A stretch of 64,000 bases of DNA, taken from NCBI GenBank assembly GCA_036872755.1, contig JAVHNS010000014.1, forward strand, positions 310,001 to 374,000, read 5' to 3'. Source of the DNA: Orbilia blumenaviensis (taxonomy: Eukaryota > Ascomycota > Orbiliomycetes > Orbiliales > Orbiliaceae). The notes below the pieces were generated by a model, which worked only from the letters and a program-made list of their open reading frames with translations, did no database searches and was not told where the DNA came from. Below are positions 49,281 to 59,998 of the stretch, piece by piece. Position numbers and translations under genes: made by a program. Every line of letters begins with the position of its first letter. Position 1 is the first letter of the stretch.

Positions 49281-49942
49281 ATGTCTGCCATCATCCGCCG
49301 CACTGTCATTGCTCGCCTTCCAGCCGTCTCGGTCGCTGCCGCTACAAGACCTCTCTCCACATCTGTTATCCGCCAGAAGACAGTAACAGAAACAGTCAAA
49401 GTACCTTCCTATCTTCTCCCACACACCAAAGCATAAAACAACCTTTGATGCTAACGGAACTGTCCCTAGGATACAATTGACACTGTTGACAAGAAGAGCG
49501 GAAAGATTCTTGCTGCTGGCATCGAGACTGCCGAAAACGCCAGTCACACCGTCAAGGACAAGGTCAGCGACGTAGTCGGTACGGCCCGTAAAAATACCCC
49601 AACAGCCGAAGAAGCCAAGGGTGCCGTCAAGGGAAAGACAAGCGAAATGCAAGGAAAGGCCAGTGAAGTTGCCGGTGAGGCAAAAGGAAAGGCTGAAGAG
49701 ATAAGTAAGTCTCCCCTATCTAGCTCCTTTTGTTGGCTTGGTGTAGGTTGGGGTTAGGATATGTTATGTCTATAATATTATGGAATAACGTTGATAACAA
49801 CGCCTTTCTCTCGTTCTCTCCCTCCATCGACATAATTCCAGACCGGAAGAAACTAATGCTGGATGGTGATTATTAAATAGGCGGGAAGGCAAAAGGTGCA
49901 TTCGAAGAAGCAAAGGGCAAGGCGAATGCGAGCCAGTACTAA
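49281..49942 (+). CDS. Small mitochondrial LEA-like protein
   Basis: Three exons join in phase: 49281-49400, 49470-49704 and 49881-49942, giving 138 residues. The first 30 residues (MSAIIRRTVIARLPAVSVAA) form a basic, amphipathic leader with no acids, typical of mitochondrial import. The remainder is Lys/Ala/Glu/Gly-rich with repeated KGK-type units (GKTSEMQGKASEVAGEAKGK and AKGAFEEAKGK), like LEA-type or CsbD-like stress proteins that stay disordered until dehydration. A function in protecting mitochondria under stress is an inference from composition. Intron 1 begins GTACCT, a weak donor, but has a GCTAAC branch and CCTAG acceptor. Confidence 0.82.
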
Positions 49943-50259
49943 AAGCTCTCCCCTTTTTTCTTTTCCATCCTTTAATGTTTTCTCTCGAGAGAAGAGACAG
50001 TCGAGAGATTGAATAGTAATCATAATCTTGCGTATACCGAAGGGTAGTATAACGTCAAGAACGGAGCAAGCAAGGAAGGAGACCGTGGGTTTAACTTAAT
50101 AATGTTTATTAATTGAATTAAAATGCCTGTACATTCCCACACTCAATCTCCATCTTCTTCAAGAATCAATCAATAAATGATATCAATAATGGGCCTTAAA
50201 TCTAGAGACCCGAAAGAGGCACAAAGCGACGAATACTACATGCAAGCAATGGTGGCATA
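49943..50259. other. Convergent intergenic region
   Basis: Short AT-rich interval between the 3' ends of the LEA-like and DUF6314 genes. It contains AATTGAATTAAAATG-type sequence and no gene. Confidence 0.55.
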
Positions 50260-50892
50260 TCACCTTTCAAACCGTGTTTCGCTGACATAATCCTTCGCGG
50301 GTCCCTTCACGTTATACCGCAGTAACCAACTCCGAACCTCTCCTTCCCTAATGTCGAACTCATACCTCGCCGAGTAATTGTCCTTAATACAAAGATGGTC
50401 GCCTGCAGCCGTCAACCTCCCATCTGCCGCATAGCTATTATTATTGTTACCATCATTATCTCCTCCTCCTCCAAAGATTAATTCGTGGAACAAATAGTCG
50501 ATCTCGGCTGTGTTGTTGCTGTTGCTGGACGTTTGACTCTCACCGCCACGTGATTCTTTGACAAACCAGGCTGAGATTTTATCGTCAGTCGGGGAGTATG
50601 TGTAGATGTACTTTTTGTTCGCACGGAGTGTAAGACCGTTAGAGGTAATCAGTTCTCCTGATTCGGTGTAGAGGAGACCGTGCTGAGGAGCGTCGACGTC
50701 GGGCGAAGAGGAAGATGTGGGATCATGTGGGGTGAACGTTGCTGACCCGGTGAATGTGCCAGAGGGAAAGGATGGTAATGCGGACGTGAGGGTCCGGTGA
50801 AGCGTCCAGGTACCTTTAAGAGATGCAAAGATTCTGGAAGCAACCGTGGCTGTTTTAGAGCCCATTGTCGATCGCTGATCTAACGAGACCAT
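50260..50892 (-). CDS. DUF6314 family protein
   Basis: A single exon of 210 residues. The sequence follows the DUF6314 layout: FASLKGTWTLHRTLTS, GTFTGSATFTP, LLYTESGELITSNGLTLRAN with KKYIYTYSPTDDKISAWFV, a HELIF strand, then HLCIKDNYSARYEFD and an RYNVKGPAKDYVSETRF ending. This beta-rich fold occurs in bacteria and fungi; no reaction is established. A second Met (residue 10) may be the real start, because the first residues are unconserved. A Gly/Asn-rich loop (about 140-155) is an insertion of low complexity. There is no signal peptide or membrane span. Confidence 0.88.
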   Translation of the reverse strand: MVSLDQRSTMGSKTATVASRIFASLKGTWTLHRTLTSALPSFPSGTFTGSATFTPHDPTSSSSPDVDAPQHGLLYTESGELITSNGLTLRANKKYIYTYSPTDDKISAWFVKESRGGESQTSSNSNNTAEIDYLFHELIFGGGGDNDGNNNNSYAADGRLTAAGDHLCIKDNYSARYEFDIREGEVRSWLLRYNVKGPAKDYVSETRFER

Positions 50893-50969
50893 CGCTGATG
50901 TGATGTCGTTACCTCTCGATTAAGTGTTTTTGTTATACTCTGTCGCGATCGTGCCTTGTCCCAAGGTTA

Positions 50970-51036
50970 AGTACCTACCTAATTGAGTACTTACCTAGGT
51001 AGGTACCTAGGTACCTCATTACTTAAGTACCTACTT
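50970..51036. repeat. Palindromic TACCTAGGTA-rich block
   Basis: About 65 bp built from GTACCTACCT, TTACCTAGGTAGGTACCTAG and AAGTACCTACTTGAGG units; each half repeats and reverse-complements the others. The same motif family is scattered at 42178-42205, 55126-55142, 61886-61900, 62209-62222 and 62491-62526. Confidence 0.75.
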
Positions 51037-52190
51037 GAGGGTGCACGTATAATACCCCTAACTACCTACTTAGATTTCAAGTAAGCATGTATAAGCTCCT
51101 TATCTGCTCAGGCCTGATATACAGGCAGCGCATCGATAGATCAAACCTCAAACACGTCGCGCGTTGTATCCGTCCAGCTTTGGCCGTCGCAACCGTCAGA
51201 AAAGTGAGATAGATCGGGCCGATGCCAATGAGACCAGTCTCGTATGGTCAACAGCGTCTAGGACCGAGGCTGCAAGATACCCAACCTTGGATAGGGAATA
51301 TGGTCCAATATGCACGTCGCTTCCACGTCATTCCGTCTTCACGCCTAGCTAATGCAATGCGTGGTTCTTAAACAGCACCCTTGAACCACATGCAAGCTTC
51401 TGCTGCCAAGGTTTTTTACCCCCCACAGCCCAAAACTCCTTCTCAAAAACCAACAAGCACAATTTTCCTTCTTCCACATTCCAGCAACAGGGTACGCTAC
51501 CGTTCTTATGGATTCGGTAAGGTTTCTCTTTTGAGACCAAGGTTTTCCCCTACCTCAAAATTCCGTGCATTTCCGCCATGCATTTCCCCCGTTTCTGAAA
51601 GCCAAGCATGCGAAGGCAGGCTTTTTGCTTCTGGTGCGCCTCCTGCTTCGAAGCCCTCCTCGGTAGGCTGTGCAAAATCCTACCCTCAAGTTGTAGTGAG
51701 GGTCCCATGATTGCGCCAATCACGTCTGGCAGGTCTACTTACTTACATGCACCGTCTTGAAAGTATTCACTTCACCAAACAAATTACCTGTAGTCTTGTC
51801 AGCAATCTGGGGCCGAGACTATTAGCAATATATAAAATACCTGCACGCAGTGATGAATTAATAGAATTTTGATCCGATACGAGTGCGAGGCAGCTGCAAC
51901 GGCGCCTTCTACCCTTCCCAGACCGGACCCGAGTCCTCAACACTATAAAGCTACAAATGTACTTTTGTCCCTCTGGGTTTCTTATATTTATATATACTCC
52001 GAGACCAATTAATTACCACCATCTTACTGATATTGAGAGTGGTGCTTAGAGGGCCAGTGGCTAGTTACCGCTTCTTTCTCTCTCATAGCTGCTGCTTCCC
52101 CCCCCTTCTCAACCCTCCTGCGCCAGTTGTGTATGCTTACACTAGGGTATACCAAGACTTAAACCGAATTCAAGCCGCAAAGACGAACAT

Positions 52191-52226
52191 ACCACCACCA
52201 CCACCACCACCACCACCACCACCACC
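52191..52226 (+). repeat. (ACC)12 microsatellite abutting a start codon
   Basis: Twelve ACC trinucleotides end directly before the ATG at 52227. They lie in the presumed 5' leader. If translation began upstream in frame they would add a homopolymer, but the unit ends exactly at the Met. Confidence 0.9.
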
Positions 52227-52673
52227 ATGACGCCAGAAGCGATTATCGCAATCGTTACGTTAATAGTAAGCCTTCCACTTATGGTCCTAGGAATCTATAA
52301 GTTCTACCGACAAAGGAGAGCACAACTTGGAACGGACAATATGCAACCTGTTCCCCACTATAATGGGACGGGATATCCTGGAGATTTACCTCGCCATGGG
52401 CAGCAGGCTATCCCTATAAACTTAAACCCTGGCATTGGATTGAGTTTTACTTTTAGAGTCGAAGGAGGCGTAAATCCAACGACCGGAAATGCTCATCAGG
52501 TCTATGAAGGCTTTAATGGGAATATTCACTATCCATATCAAGCTGTGTGCCAGAACTTCTCCGGTTATCCGGCGCCAATTTACCTACAGCCTTACGGCGG
52601 GAGAAGGAGAGTATTTCGACGATACAGTATAACACCAGACCACGGCGTCCAGTCTGGACCTTTGGAGCGATAG
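52227..52673 (+). CDS. Small single-span membrane protein, family copy A
   Basis: A 148-residue ORF. The N-terminus TPEAIIAIVTLIVSLPLMVL forms one membrane span followed by GIYKFYRQRRAQ, a positive cytoplasmic stop. The first 27 residues align without gaps to those of the ORFs at 56021 and 59527, so these are paralogues. The rest (Pro/Gly/Asn/Tyr-rich) does not obviously match the others. I do not recognise a known family. After the stop at 52671-52673, frames stay open: the same frame to about 52793 and another from about 52763 to 53008 (GTIAVQGWNSATQGDKQAYF). The gene may therefore be longer through splicing, or frameshifted. Confidence 0.6.
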   Translation: MTPEAIIAIVTLIVSLPLMVLGIYKFYRQRRAQLGTDNMQPVPHYNGTGYPGDLPRHGQQAIPINLNPGIGLSFTFRVEGGVNPTTGNAHQVYEGFNGNIHYPYQAVCQNFSGYPAPIYLQPYGGRRRVFRRYSITPDHGVQSGPLER

Positions 52674-55600
52674 CGACCGTGGAACCGGCTTCGACTTTAC
52701 GCTATAGCTCTCAGTGGACACGCCGATATATATGTGGATAAAGGCCCACGTGCCCATGAATTCGATATATCGCCAGCCACTTTGCGCTCTGGATAGCTCA
52801 GACTAAATATGCGGTGGTGGATTCTACCGATCGATTTGACGAGAGTGGGACAATTGCGGTTCAAGGATGGAATTCAGCTACGCAAGGCGATAAGCAAGCC
52901 TACTTTTATATACGCATCGATAAGACTACATTTCTTCCGGTTCATTGTTGGATCCTTTCCCTATTTGCATTCATTTTAAAGGCAGAGGCACACATGTATG
53001 GCACCTAGAGGTTAGCATAAAACTCCTCGGATCCTTTTGGTTTTTCGTAGGCTATTTCTTCCTCATGGGCCAAGCCCCATTCATCTTGATGCATTTCTCT
53101 TCTTTCTGATTCCTTCCTCTCACCTTCACCTCTGCCCTATAATTATAACTATGTATGTTCACTAAAAAAAAAACCCATCATGTTTCTCATTTTTATGTAT
53201 CTATGTATGTCTTCTCTGCTACAAGCTCACCATGCGTTTTAAAGCATCTTTAACGGTGTAACTACTTTCTTTTTTTTTTTCTTTTTTCCCCGGGGTTAGA
53301 CATGCAGGAACCAGCGGCCTGTTTGAATTCAGACTCTAGCTTTGTTTGTTTAATCATTTTACGATTGTATATAGGATACCGGAACACCAAAATAATCTAT
53401 ATGGTATATTAAACATTTTTCTGCGGGGACTCGAGAGGCATAATATTTATGACGAACATAGACATTTCCCTGATAAATCATTAGCCTGATATATCATCAG
53501 TTACTTATAGGCATCTATACACAGCCTATCAATGCAATAAATATCCAAAATACTAGCGTTAAAATTTGGGTATTTACGTGATTATGATGATATTTTGTAC
53601 TAAAATTGACATCGAAATTCTTTTTGCGTATTTGGAGTACCATATGCATAGAAATTGATATCTGTTACATTGTATTGAGCCAGGAAAAACTATAGGGGGT
53701 TGCATGGCAAGACGGTTGTTTCCATCGGATCATAATGAAAGTTGAATCTCTCGTGGAGGCAGTTATAATGAGAAAGACAATCGATAGAAATGGCAATAGA
53801 GCGGTATTGCCAAAAAGTAAACTAGGGTAGCCTCAATTATGCTAGGAACGGGTCAAAATTTTATAATAAAAGTTGGTTGTAGTTCAAGTAAGGCTTTCCA
53901 GACACGCGTCTACTCTTTAGTACTAAAATCACTGTTTGTGTGTACAATCTAGGCTAACTGAGTATTTTTCCGGAATAATAGGCAAGGCCCTAAGATGAGG
54001 CTTGTTGTGGCGCGAAGTAGTACCGGTGCGGTGGCTCGATGCTGTCTTTGCCCAAACATTGTGCAGCCTCGAAGAATGGCGCTGGTTAATTAAATGCAAA
54101 GAATACTGTGTTGCTGTGGTCTTTTTTCGCGCTAGACAGACTGCGGAAGCTAGCTATATTAGGTAATTCGTTAGATTTTGTAGCACCTCAGCTTAAATCA
54201 GATCATCAGTGGAGTGTGGCGCTAGCACTAAGCTAGCCAGACCTCGGATCACTGTGCTGCCCATGTAATGCCCGTATTGATGATATCAATACGCCACTCA
54301 TTGCATCGTACATGTACATGTAGAGCACATAGATGCACACAGAAACAAGTCCATGGAGTAGCGACGCATGTGCTCACATTAAACTTTAGAGCTCTAGTAC
54401 TAGTAACCCTGGCCACGTAACTAGCATAGAATCAAACCCTAGATGCCAGCGTACTTACCTCAGGCCGCTTCAAAAAAAAACCCCTTAGAAACCTTCGGCT
54501 TGGGTCTGCGTACGTGGAACGCGTGGGAGGGTTGATATTGGGCCGATCTATACCAAATCCAAGCTTTTTAGGGTCAGAATACGGATAGATAAATACTTAA
54601 GTCTAATGTATAGGCTGTAAAACTAGTTAAATGATGCCCACTTACAATTTAGACCGGATTCATTGGGGGACATCGCATCCGCACGATATCGATGCACATG
54701 TCGCATCGCGCATGGACACGGCCGAGGATCCGAGAACACGGGATCGGCCTAGAAAAGTTGATCAATTTACATATAGTTCTAGAGACGGTTACACCGGCGT
54801 CGGTGGAATTCGAATGTTTGACCGTATTCTCGGACTACGGCGGAGCGCATGCATATACATGTATGCAGCTGCTCTCTGGCATGGTGCGCCTAGATTACTG
54901 TCTGTGTTGCATGTTGCCTCCAGCGCTGTTGTCAAGATCGATCAGCCTACCTGTGTTGCAGGTGCTACCTTCTGGTACAATCTGCCACGAGTAAACATCT
55001 TTCGAGTCAACAGAATTGGCCCACTCGGTTATCCTCCCTTGTTCGCCCGTTTATAGGCTATTCTAGTCGATGCGTCGATGGCGCGGGGTACCCAAGATGT
55101 ATTCTCGGTAAGCTTAGCTTATGAGTACCTAAGTAGGTACTTATCGGTTATATGTCGGCGACACTTCGTTAAGGCTAGTTTACGAGACCAGGTATCCTTA
55201 TAATACCAATGCACTCGTGTACTAGGTACCTCACATTCCATTTCCTAGCCCGGCTTTGAGCCTGAACATTTAAGGTGCCGGGTCAAAGCGCTGAAGCTTG
55301 CGCGTGCTTGGCAGCATCGACCTCGACCGTTAAAACAACACAAAAGCCCCCACTTCTGAGTGCATACCAGCCAATACATCTTGGCCTGTGACCACTAGTC
55401 CCCACATGAGACACCAATATCCTCCAACCAATATACATTCGATCCGCTGGAGCACAATTCTCGCTCTGCCTATAATCTGTTTAAAGCTCAGCCCTGCATG
55501 ACCCATATAGCTTGGTATCATAACCTGTATATATTATCGAGGGATGTAGTCTTCAGTGTTCTAAATTTTTCCCAACCGAATGGTCTTGAGCGACAGCACT

Positions 55601-56020
55601 AGCAAATTTAAACCCACAGTTACCAGCTTGGCTTCGAGCAGAATTCAACGCCATATATCTTCGCTCTAGATTGAGGAATCTCCCATTGCAATTTAAGGTC
55701 TTTGCATCGCCGCACATCATATTATACTTTGGTTCTATTGCAGAGTGTTTACGTGAGTCAGACTCCAACAAATATTTGTGAATTCGTAGCTTCTGACGCT
55801 ATATAGCCAGCGTTGACATATAGTCAAATTGCTTCAGGCAGCTCAAGCCTCATCACACCGACGTCCGACACCGTTCAGAGATGTCCATTGAGTAACACAA
55901 CAACGGTATATCTGTATAAGCCAAGGCTACAGGCTATTGGATATATATCCTTTCGAGTTTGGGGCCCTGTGCACTTCGCATTCGCGGTGCCACCCTAACT
56001 ACTCGTGCTGTGTCCCGGAA
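52674..56020. other. Gene-poor interval between membrane-protein copies A and B
   Basis: Apart from the possible continuation of copy A to 53008, no gene is supported. The ORF at 54631-55056 has no domain and overlaps others. Low-complexity runs of A (53164-53173) and T (53270-53280) occur. Part of the interval is strongly AT-rich (53330-53900). Confidence 0.45.
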
Positions 56021-56422
56021 ATGCCTTTATCTTCAGAAGCAATAATTGCACTTGTCACCCTTGTTCTTGGACTACCATTGTTATGTATTGGTTTATACCA
56101 AGTATGGATACAATTCAGGGCTCCAAAAGATAGAAAAAACTCTATATCTAGTACGAACAAGCGACGCATTCGTAAGCATTCTTCTTCATTTATATTAATA
56201 ATGACATTGAAACTTATCCGAGTTAAACATACTGAAAATATCCGGCGCAAGTTAGGTGCCAGTACCTCCTTTCATATCCTACCTTTGCATGTGGAGGGTT
56301 ATCCGTCTACGCCGATCCGAACGGGGGCATATAGTGCTGGGACTAAGAAAAGTCCGACATTCTACCTGGTCTCCCAAAATCTAGAGCTTGAGACTGCCGA
56401 TATCCGAGCTCGGGGTTGCTAA
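56021..56422 (+). CDS. Small single-span membrane protein, family copy B
   Basis: The start MPLSSEAIIALVTLVLGLPL gives one membrane span, followed by GLYQVWIQFRAPKDRKN. It is closest to the copy at 59527 (SSEAIIAL, GLP, then Trp, FR and P at matching places). As one ORF it has 133 residues. By analogy with copy C, an intron from a GTAAGC donor (near 56173) to the TTAG acceptor just before the GCCAGT at about 56257 is possible; it is also in frame, so both forms are open. The C-terminus ends DIRARGC. The function is unknown. The basic residues after the span suggest N-out/C-in topology. Confidence 0.55.
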   Translation: MPLSSEAIIALVTLVLGLPLLCIGLYQVWIQFRAPKDRKNSISSTNKRRIRKHSSSFILIMTLKLIRVKHTENIRRKLGASTSFHILPLHVEGYPSTPIRTGAYSAGTKKSPTFYLVSQNLELETADIRARGC

Positions 56423-57306
56423 ACTATCGGTTCTTATATGAGTTAATGGTCTGCTGGGGTGTCGAAAATTTTAGTGAACGCTGATGAGAGCTCATGAGTT
56501 CTATAAGGATACAATTTCCGAATGTTGTACCGAGCGTCGCGGATCTTGTTGCTTTGCGTCTATAACTGACAATCGAATCGACTACAAAGGGAGTATTGAT
56601 GGGCTGCATTGGTTTCGGAAGCTAGCCTCTAAGAAGTGGCCCAGCTGTACCGCTTTCGTACTAAGGGAATCCTGTTTGGTGTGCGTATGTATGATAACAG
56701 CGATGCTAATCCTACGAATTGCATTAATCATTATTAAATCCAACATCTTAAAGTAGCTCCTTCATGCGTAGTACAGTCCCCGGATTCCGTTCATATTTCT
56801 CGACATTTCCTGGATTCAGATAGCCCTAAACCCATGGTTTGTCAGTACCCTTTTTTTATCGTGAATAAGCATATGCTTTGATACGGTTGTTGTAGTGTTT
56901 TCTAAAGTTGGTCTGAAAACGAGACCAGTCTGAAGAAGAACTATAAAACCTTTTCTGGACGATTTAGAGGGCTGCCATTATTATAACGTTACCAACGTAG
57001 CAATCCCCACCTTTCATTTGCTACTGTTACCCCGCTTGATAAAGGATTACTAAATTCGTTTCAGTGGATCTTGTAGCCGATATCAGACCAGTGCGTATGC
57101 AAGGTTTGTCGACGAGCAAAATTCATTTGCATCTTGGCTTTGAGCACGCGCGTCAAATTCAAAGACCTTAGGAGGCAAGTTAAACATTTCTAGCATTCCT
57201 TTTAGTGGCGCTGCTAATATAGTGTCGACCGGTTTAGAATACTAGAAAATTGCATTGTGAGCACGGCAGCAGGCTCGAGTGCTCGAAAGCTCACGATTAG
57301 CGCAGG

Positions 57307-57324
57307 TTTTTTTTTTTTTTTTTT
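57307..57324. repeat. Poly(T) tract, 18 nt
   Basis: Uninterrupted T run on the plus strand inside an open minus-strand frame, where it would encode Lys residues. Confidence 0.85.
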
Positions 57325-58819
57325 GAGACGTTTCCGAGTGCTCAATCTCGGTGGGAAATGAAGGTCTTCTAACCACTGTGCACTGTGGATGGTCGACGGC
57401 TGTTGATCTGTCATTAACATTACAATACCTCCAGCCTTCTGCAACACCCCCCCAGAAACTTTTTTTTTTGAACCCTGATTCCATCCCACTCGGAACAAAG
57501 GAATTATAATACTGCATTCTGGGAATCGCATCGATCTCCTCTGTCTCCTTAAGGAGCTGAGACCAGAAATCCTGCAAAGCCCGCGATCGATCTATCTCAG
57601 GGCCCCTAGGGAGTTTCGTTGGAACGAAGCATAGTATACCATCCTAGATAGTGAGAGTAAACAACCATGGTTATGAAGGATCAGATGCTCTTCTCACATT
57701 TCTTCCTTTTAGCAAAAGCAAAGCAGGGCACGGCAGGAATCTCACCCTTGGGAAAGAGGCTGATGAAATTTCTATTTGCTACTCGTCCTCATTGGCTACG
57801 CGAGCTGCGGGCAGGTATGTTTTCCCGCATCAACAATTGCAAGGCATACTGTAATATACCGATCGAGCTCTAGTTGTGAACCAAGGACAGGGCCAAGTAA
57901 GTACTCAAGTGGATAGCCACCCAGTAGCCACGTAGTTACTTGGCATAGTTACAACCAGATTTACGAAAATCGTAAAACACACGAAAGATATTGGAGCTCC
58001 CGTAATTACGGGGTTTTGGCTAGTTTCTCAAGAAGGTTTATAGAACAAAGGGAACTAAAACGGTATAAATAATGATTTGAAGGAGAATAAGACGGCTTTC
58101 TCTCTTTCTTTTTAAAATCTTTTAATATTCGGAAGCAGTCCCAGGGAGGTACTCAAACTCCCTACGGTATCTACCATCGACCTCATCAATAGCTACACGG
58201 GGTCTGGTACCGAGGCTGTCAGGGACCTACGAGTCATACCAGCATGTCGAACCACTAAGTGAGACCAAAACTTATCAACCAAAACCATAGTCTATGGTGT
58301 TTTTACGGAGCCTTGATGACGAAATTATGATAATACAACAGAAAGAAGGGGAAGAAAAAGAAGTTTTGATACACTTCTTGTGGTTGTGTCGTTCCGAAAT
58401 TTACTTTATGATTTTTGTATACAGTGGTGCGGGTTTAAATCAGATATGTGCTGGCTGGCCGGACGGGACTTTGGAGGGTGAAATGGGAGCGAAACCTCAA
58501 TAGCTCAATCAAGTCATAGGTAATACTGGAGGTTAAAATTTCCGTTTGGGTTGGCAAATTTACACGTCGATGCAGAAGCGGAACCGGTAGGCTTGGGAGA
58601 AGGGTTTCCCCATTCGAGTGCATCTCGAGCTCGTGGCGGACAGGGAAAAATTCAGACTAAATGAGACGACATGGTGATTTCTCAGGTCTCTTTGGACACC
58701 CTCAAATCGTCCACAAAACCCGACCCACTACCAAAACCCGCTGTTGGGTTAGAATTGGGCGTTTCGCGGGGAGTTCCCGGCTTACTCGGTCGCTTCCATT
58801 ACATTTGGGCTTGATCCAT

Positions 58820-59162
58820 GTTCAGATTTTGTCCTGAGGGGCAAGCTAATGCATGTCCCGCCAACTGACGTTGAAAAGTTACAAACACAGCGACCAGACA
58901 CGACGGTGACGCCAATTCTGAGCCATGGCACAAGTCCCCTGTTCGGATTTTGGAACAGGCTAGCTAACTGGTCCTCGCCTATTGGGGTTTCGCCTATTTT
59001 GGGTTCTGGGCTAAGATTTTGGGCCTGTTCAGATTTTGAGCTGTTCGGATTTTGGACCTGCTAAGCAGTTTATAGCCTGTTCAGATTTTGGACCTACCAA
59101 GCAGTTTATAGCCTGTTCAGATTTTGGACTTACCAAGCAGTTTATGGCCTGTTCAGATTTTG
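58820..59162 (+). repeat. TGTTCAGATTTTGGA motif cluster including a 36-bp tandem array
   Basis: Copies of TGTTCAGATTTTG (or TTCGG variants) begin near 58819, 58940, 59026, 59042, 59078, 59114 and 59150. From 59040 to 59147 they form three exact-length 36-bp units, each ending in CAAGCAGTTTATAG or a close variant, with partial units on both sides. The array precedes the start codon of the membrane-protein copy C by about 365 bp. Confidence 0.9.
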
Positions 59163-59526
59163 ACATCTTCAGATACAGAACACCAAGGTCCAGCACATGT
59201 AGACAACCGGCGGCTGTGTTCCTGAACTCTGTAATTGCAGCTTATGATTTCCCTGCTCTGCGGAAAACCGCAATTCCACAATCTGAAACATCGATTTTAT
59301 AAGAGTCTTATAAACCTTCACCGACCCGTCCCGTCATGGCCAACATAAAAAAAGCCCAATCAACCAGTTCAGAAGCCGTACTGCACATATTTTACAACTA
59401 GATTTTTGATCTTCGGAGTGACAAGCAAAAGTAGCAGGAACAAAATTCAGAGTTTAACAACTTTTTTGGCTTCCTTACACATAATACGAAATCCTTACCA
59501 TATTAAACGGCCCCGACCGCCCCAAA

Positions 59527-59998
59527 ATGGCACTATCTTCTGAGGCTATCATAGCTCTTGCCACTCTTATTATTGGACTACCATCGGTATTTATTGGGAT
59601 ATACCTATTCTGGATAAATTTTAGGTCACCACAGAATCGACGGAGGACGGATCTTGAAGGTAAGCCTAAATATTTACACAATTACTTAAGCAATCCTTCA
59701 GAAGTACCATACGATTTTTAAATGATATGGTGCTATGGGACTCCTTTCAAGTATAACTAACTGTAGTGCCCATGATATAGAAGGATCAAGCAGCGAGCTT
59801 TCTGTCCTACCCACCAACGAAGACTTCGAACCTTCAGCTTCTCACCGCAGGGTTGTCGGACCACCATACCATGGAGTTGAAGCTAATAGCACCTTACACT
59901 GGACGCACAACCCATCTACAAATCGAGCCAGTACCTTCCATATGGCCCAACAATCCACGAGCAGCTCCAGACTTCGCGAACGAGGACACGGCCATTAA
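59527..59998 (+). CDS. Small single-span membrane protein, family copy C
   Basis: Exons 59527-59659 and 59781-59998 join in phase 1 (donor GTAAGC, CTAAC branch, acceptor TATAG) to give 116 residues. The N-terminus ALSSEAIIALATLIIGLP, then IGIYLFW, is a membrane span followed by RSPQNRRR. The tail is Ser/Pro/His-rich and ends RERGHGH. A second, overlapping frame (59853-60056) ends in CRRGC, close to the ARGC end of copy B, so the true 3' exon may lie in that frame. The family is not known to me. The intron makes this a spliced gene rather than a chance ORF. Confidence 0.6.

Larger units (their letters stand above)
50893..52226. other. Gene-free stretch with ACCTAGGT palindrome block
   Basis: No gene is visible; the ORFs at 51164-51352 and 51381-51710 carry no domain. 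The block at 50970-51036 is made of overlapping palindromic TACCTAGGTA units. The right end is the leader of the small membrane-protein gene at 52227. Confidence 0.5.
56423..59526. other. Gene-poor interval with a poly(T) run and a possible gene fragment
   Basis: No complete gene. On the minus strand, about 57625 down to 57243, a frame reads protein-like (RSRALQDFWSQLL, RMQYYNSFVPSGMESG) but crosses the T run at 57307-57324 and has no ATG at its start. The ORF at 56484-56756 ends in a hydrophobic helix but has no recognisable family. The repeat cluster at 58820-59162 is listed separately. Confidence 0.45.

Noticed and set aside
54631..55056. 141-codon ORF on the plus strand
   Set aside because: No domain or splice partners; overlaps another open frame of similar size, as expected by chance.
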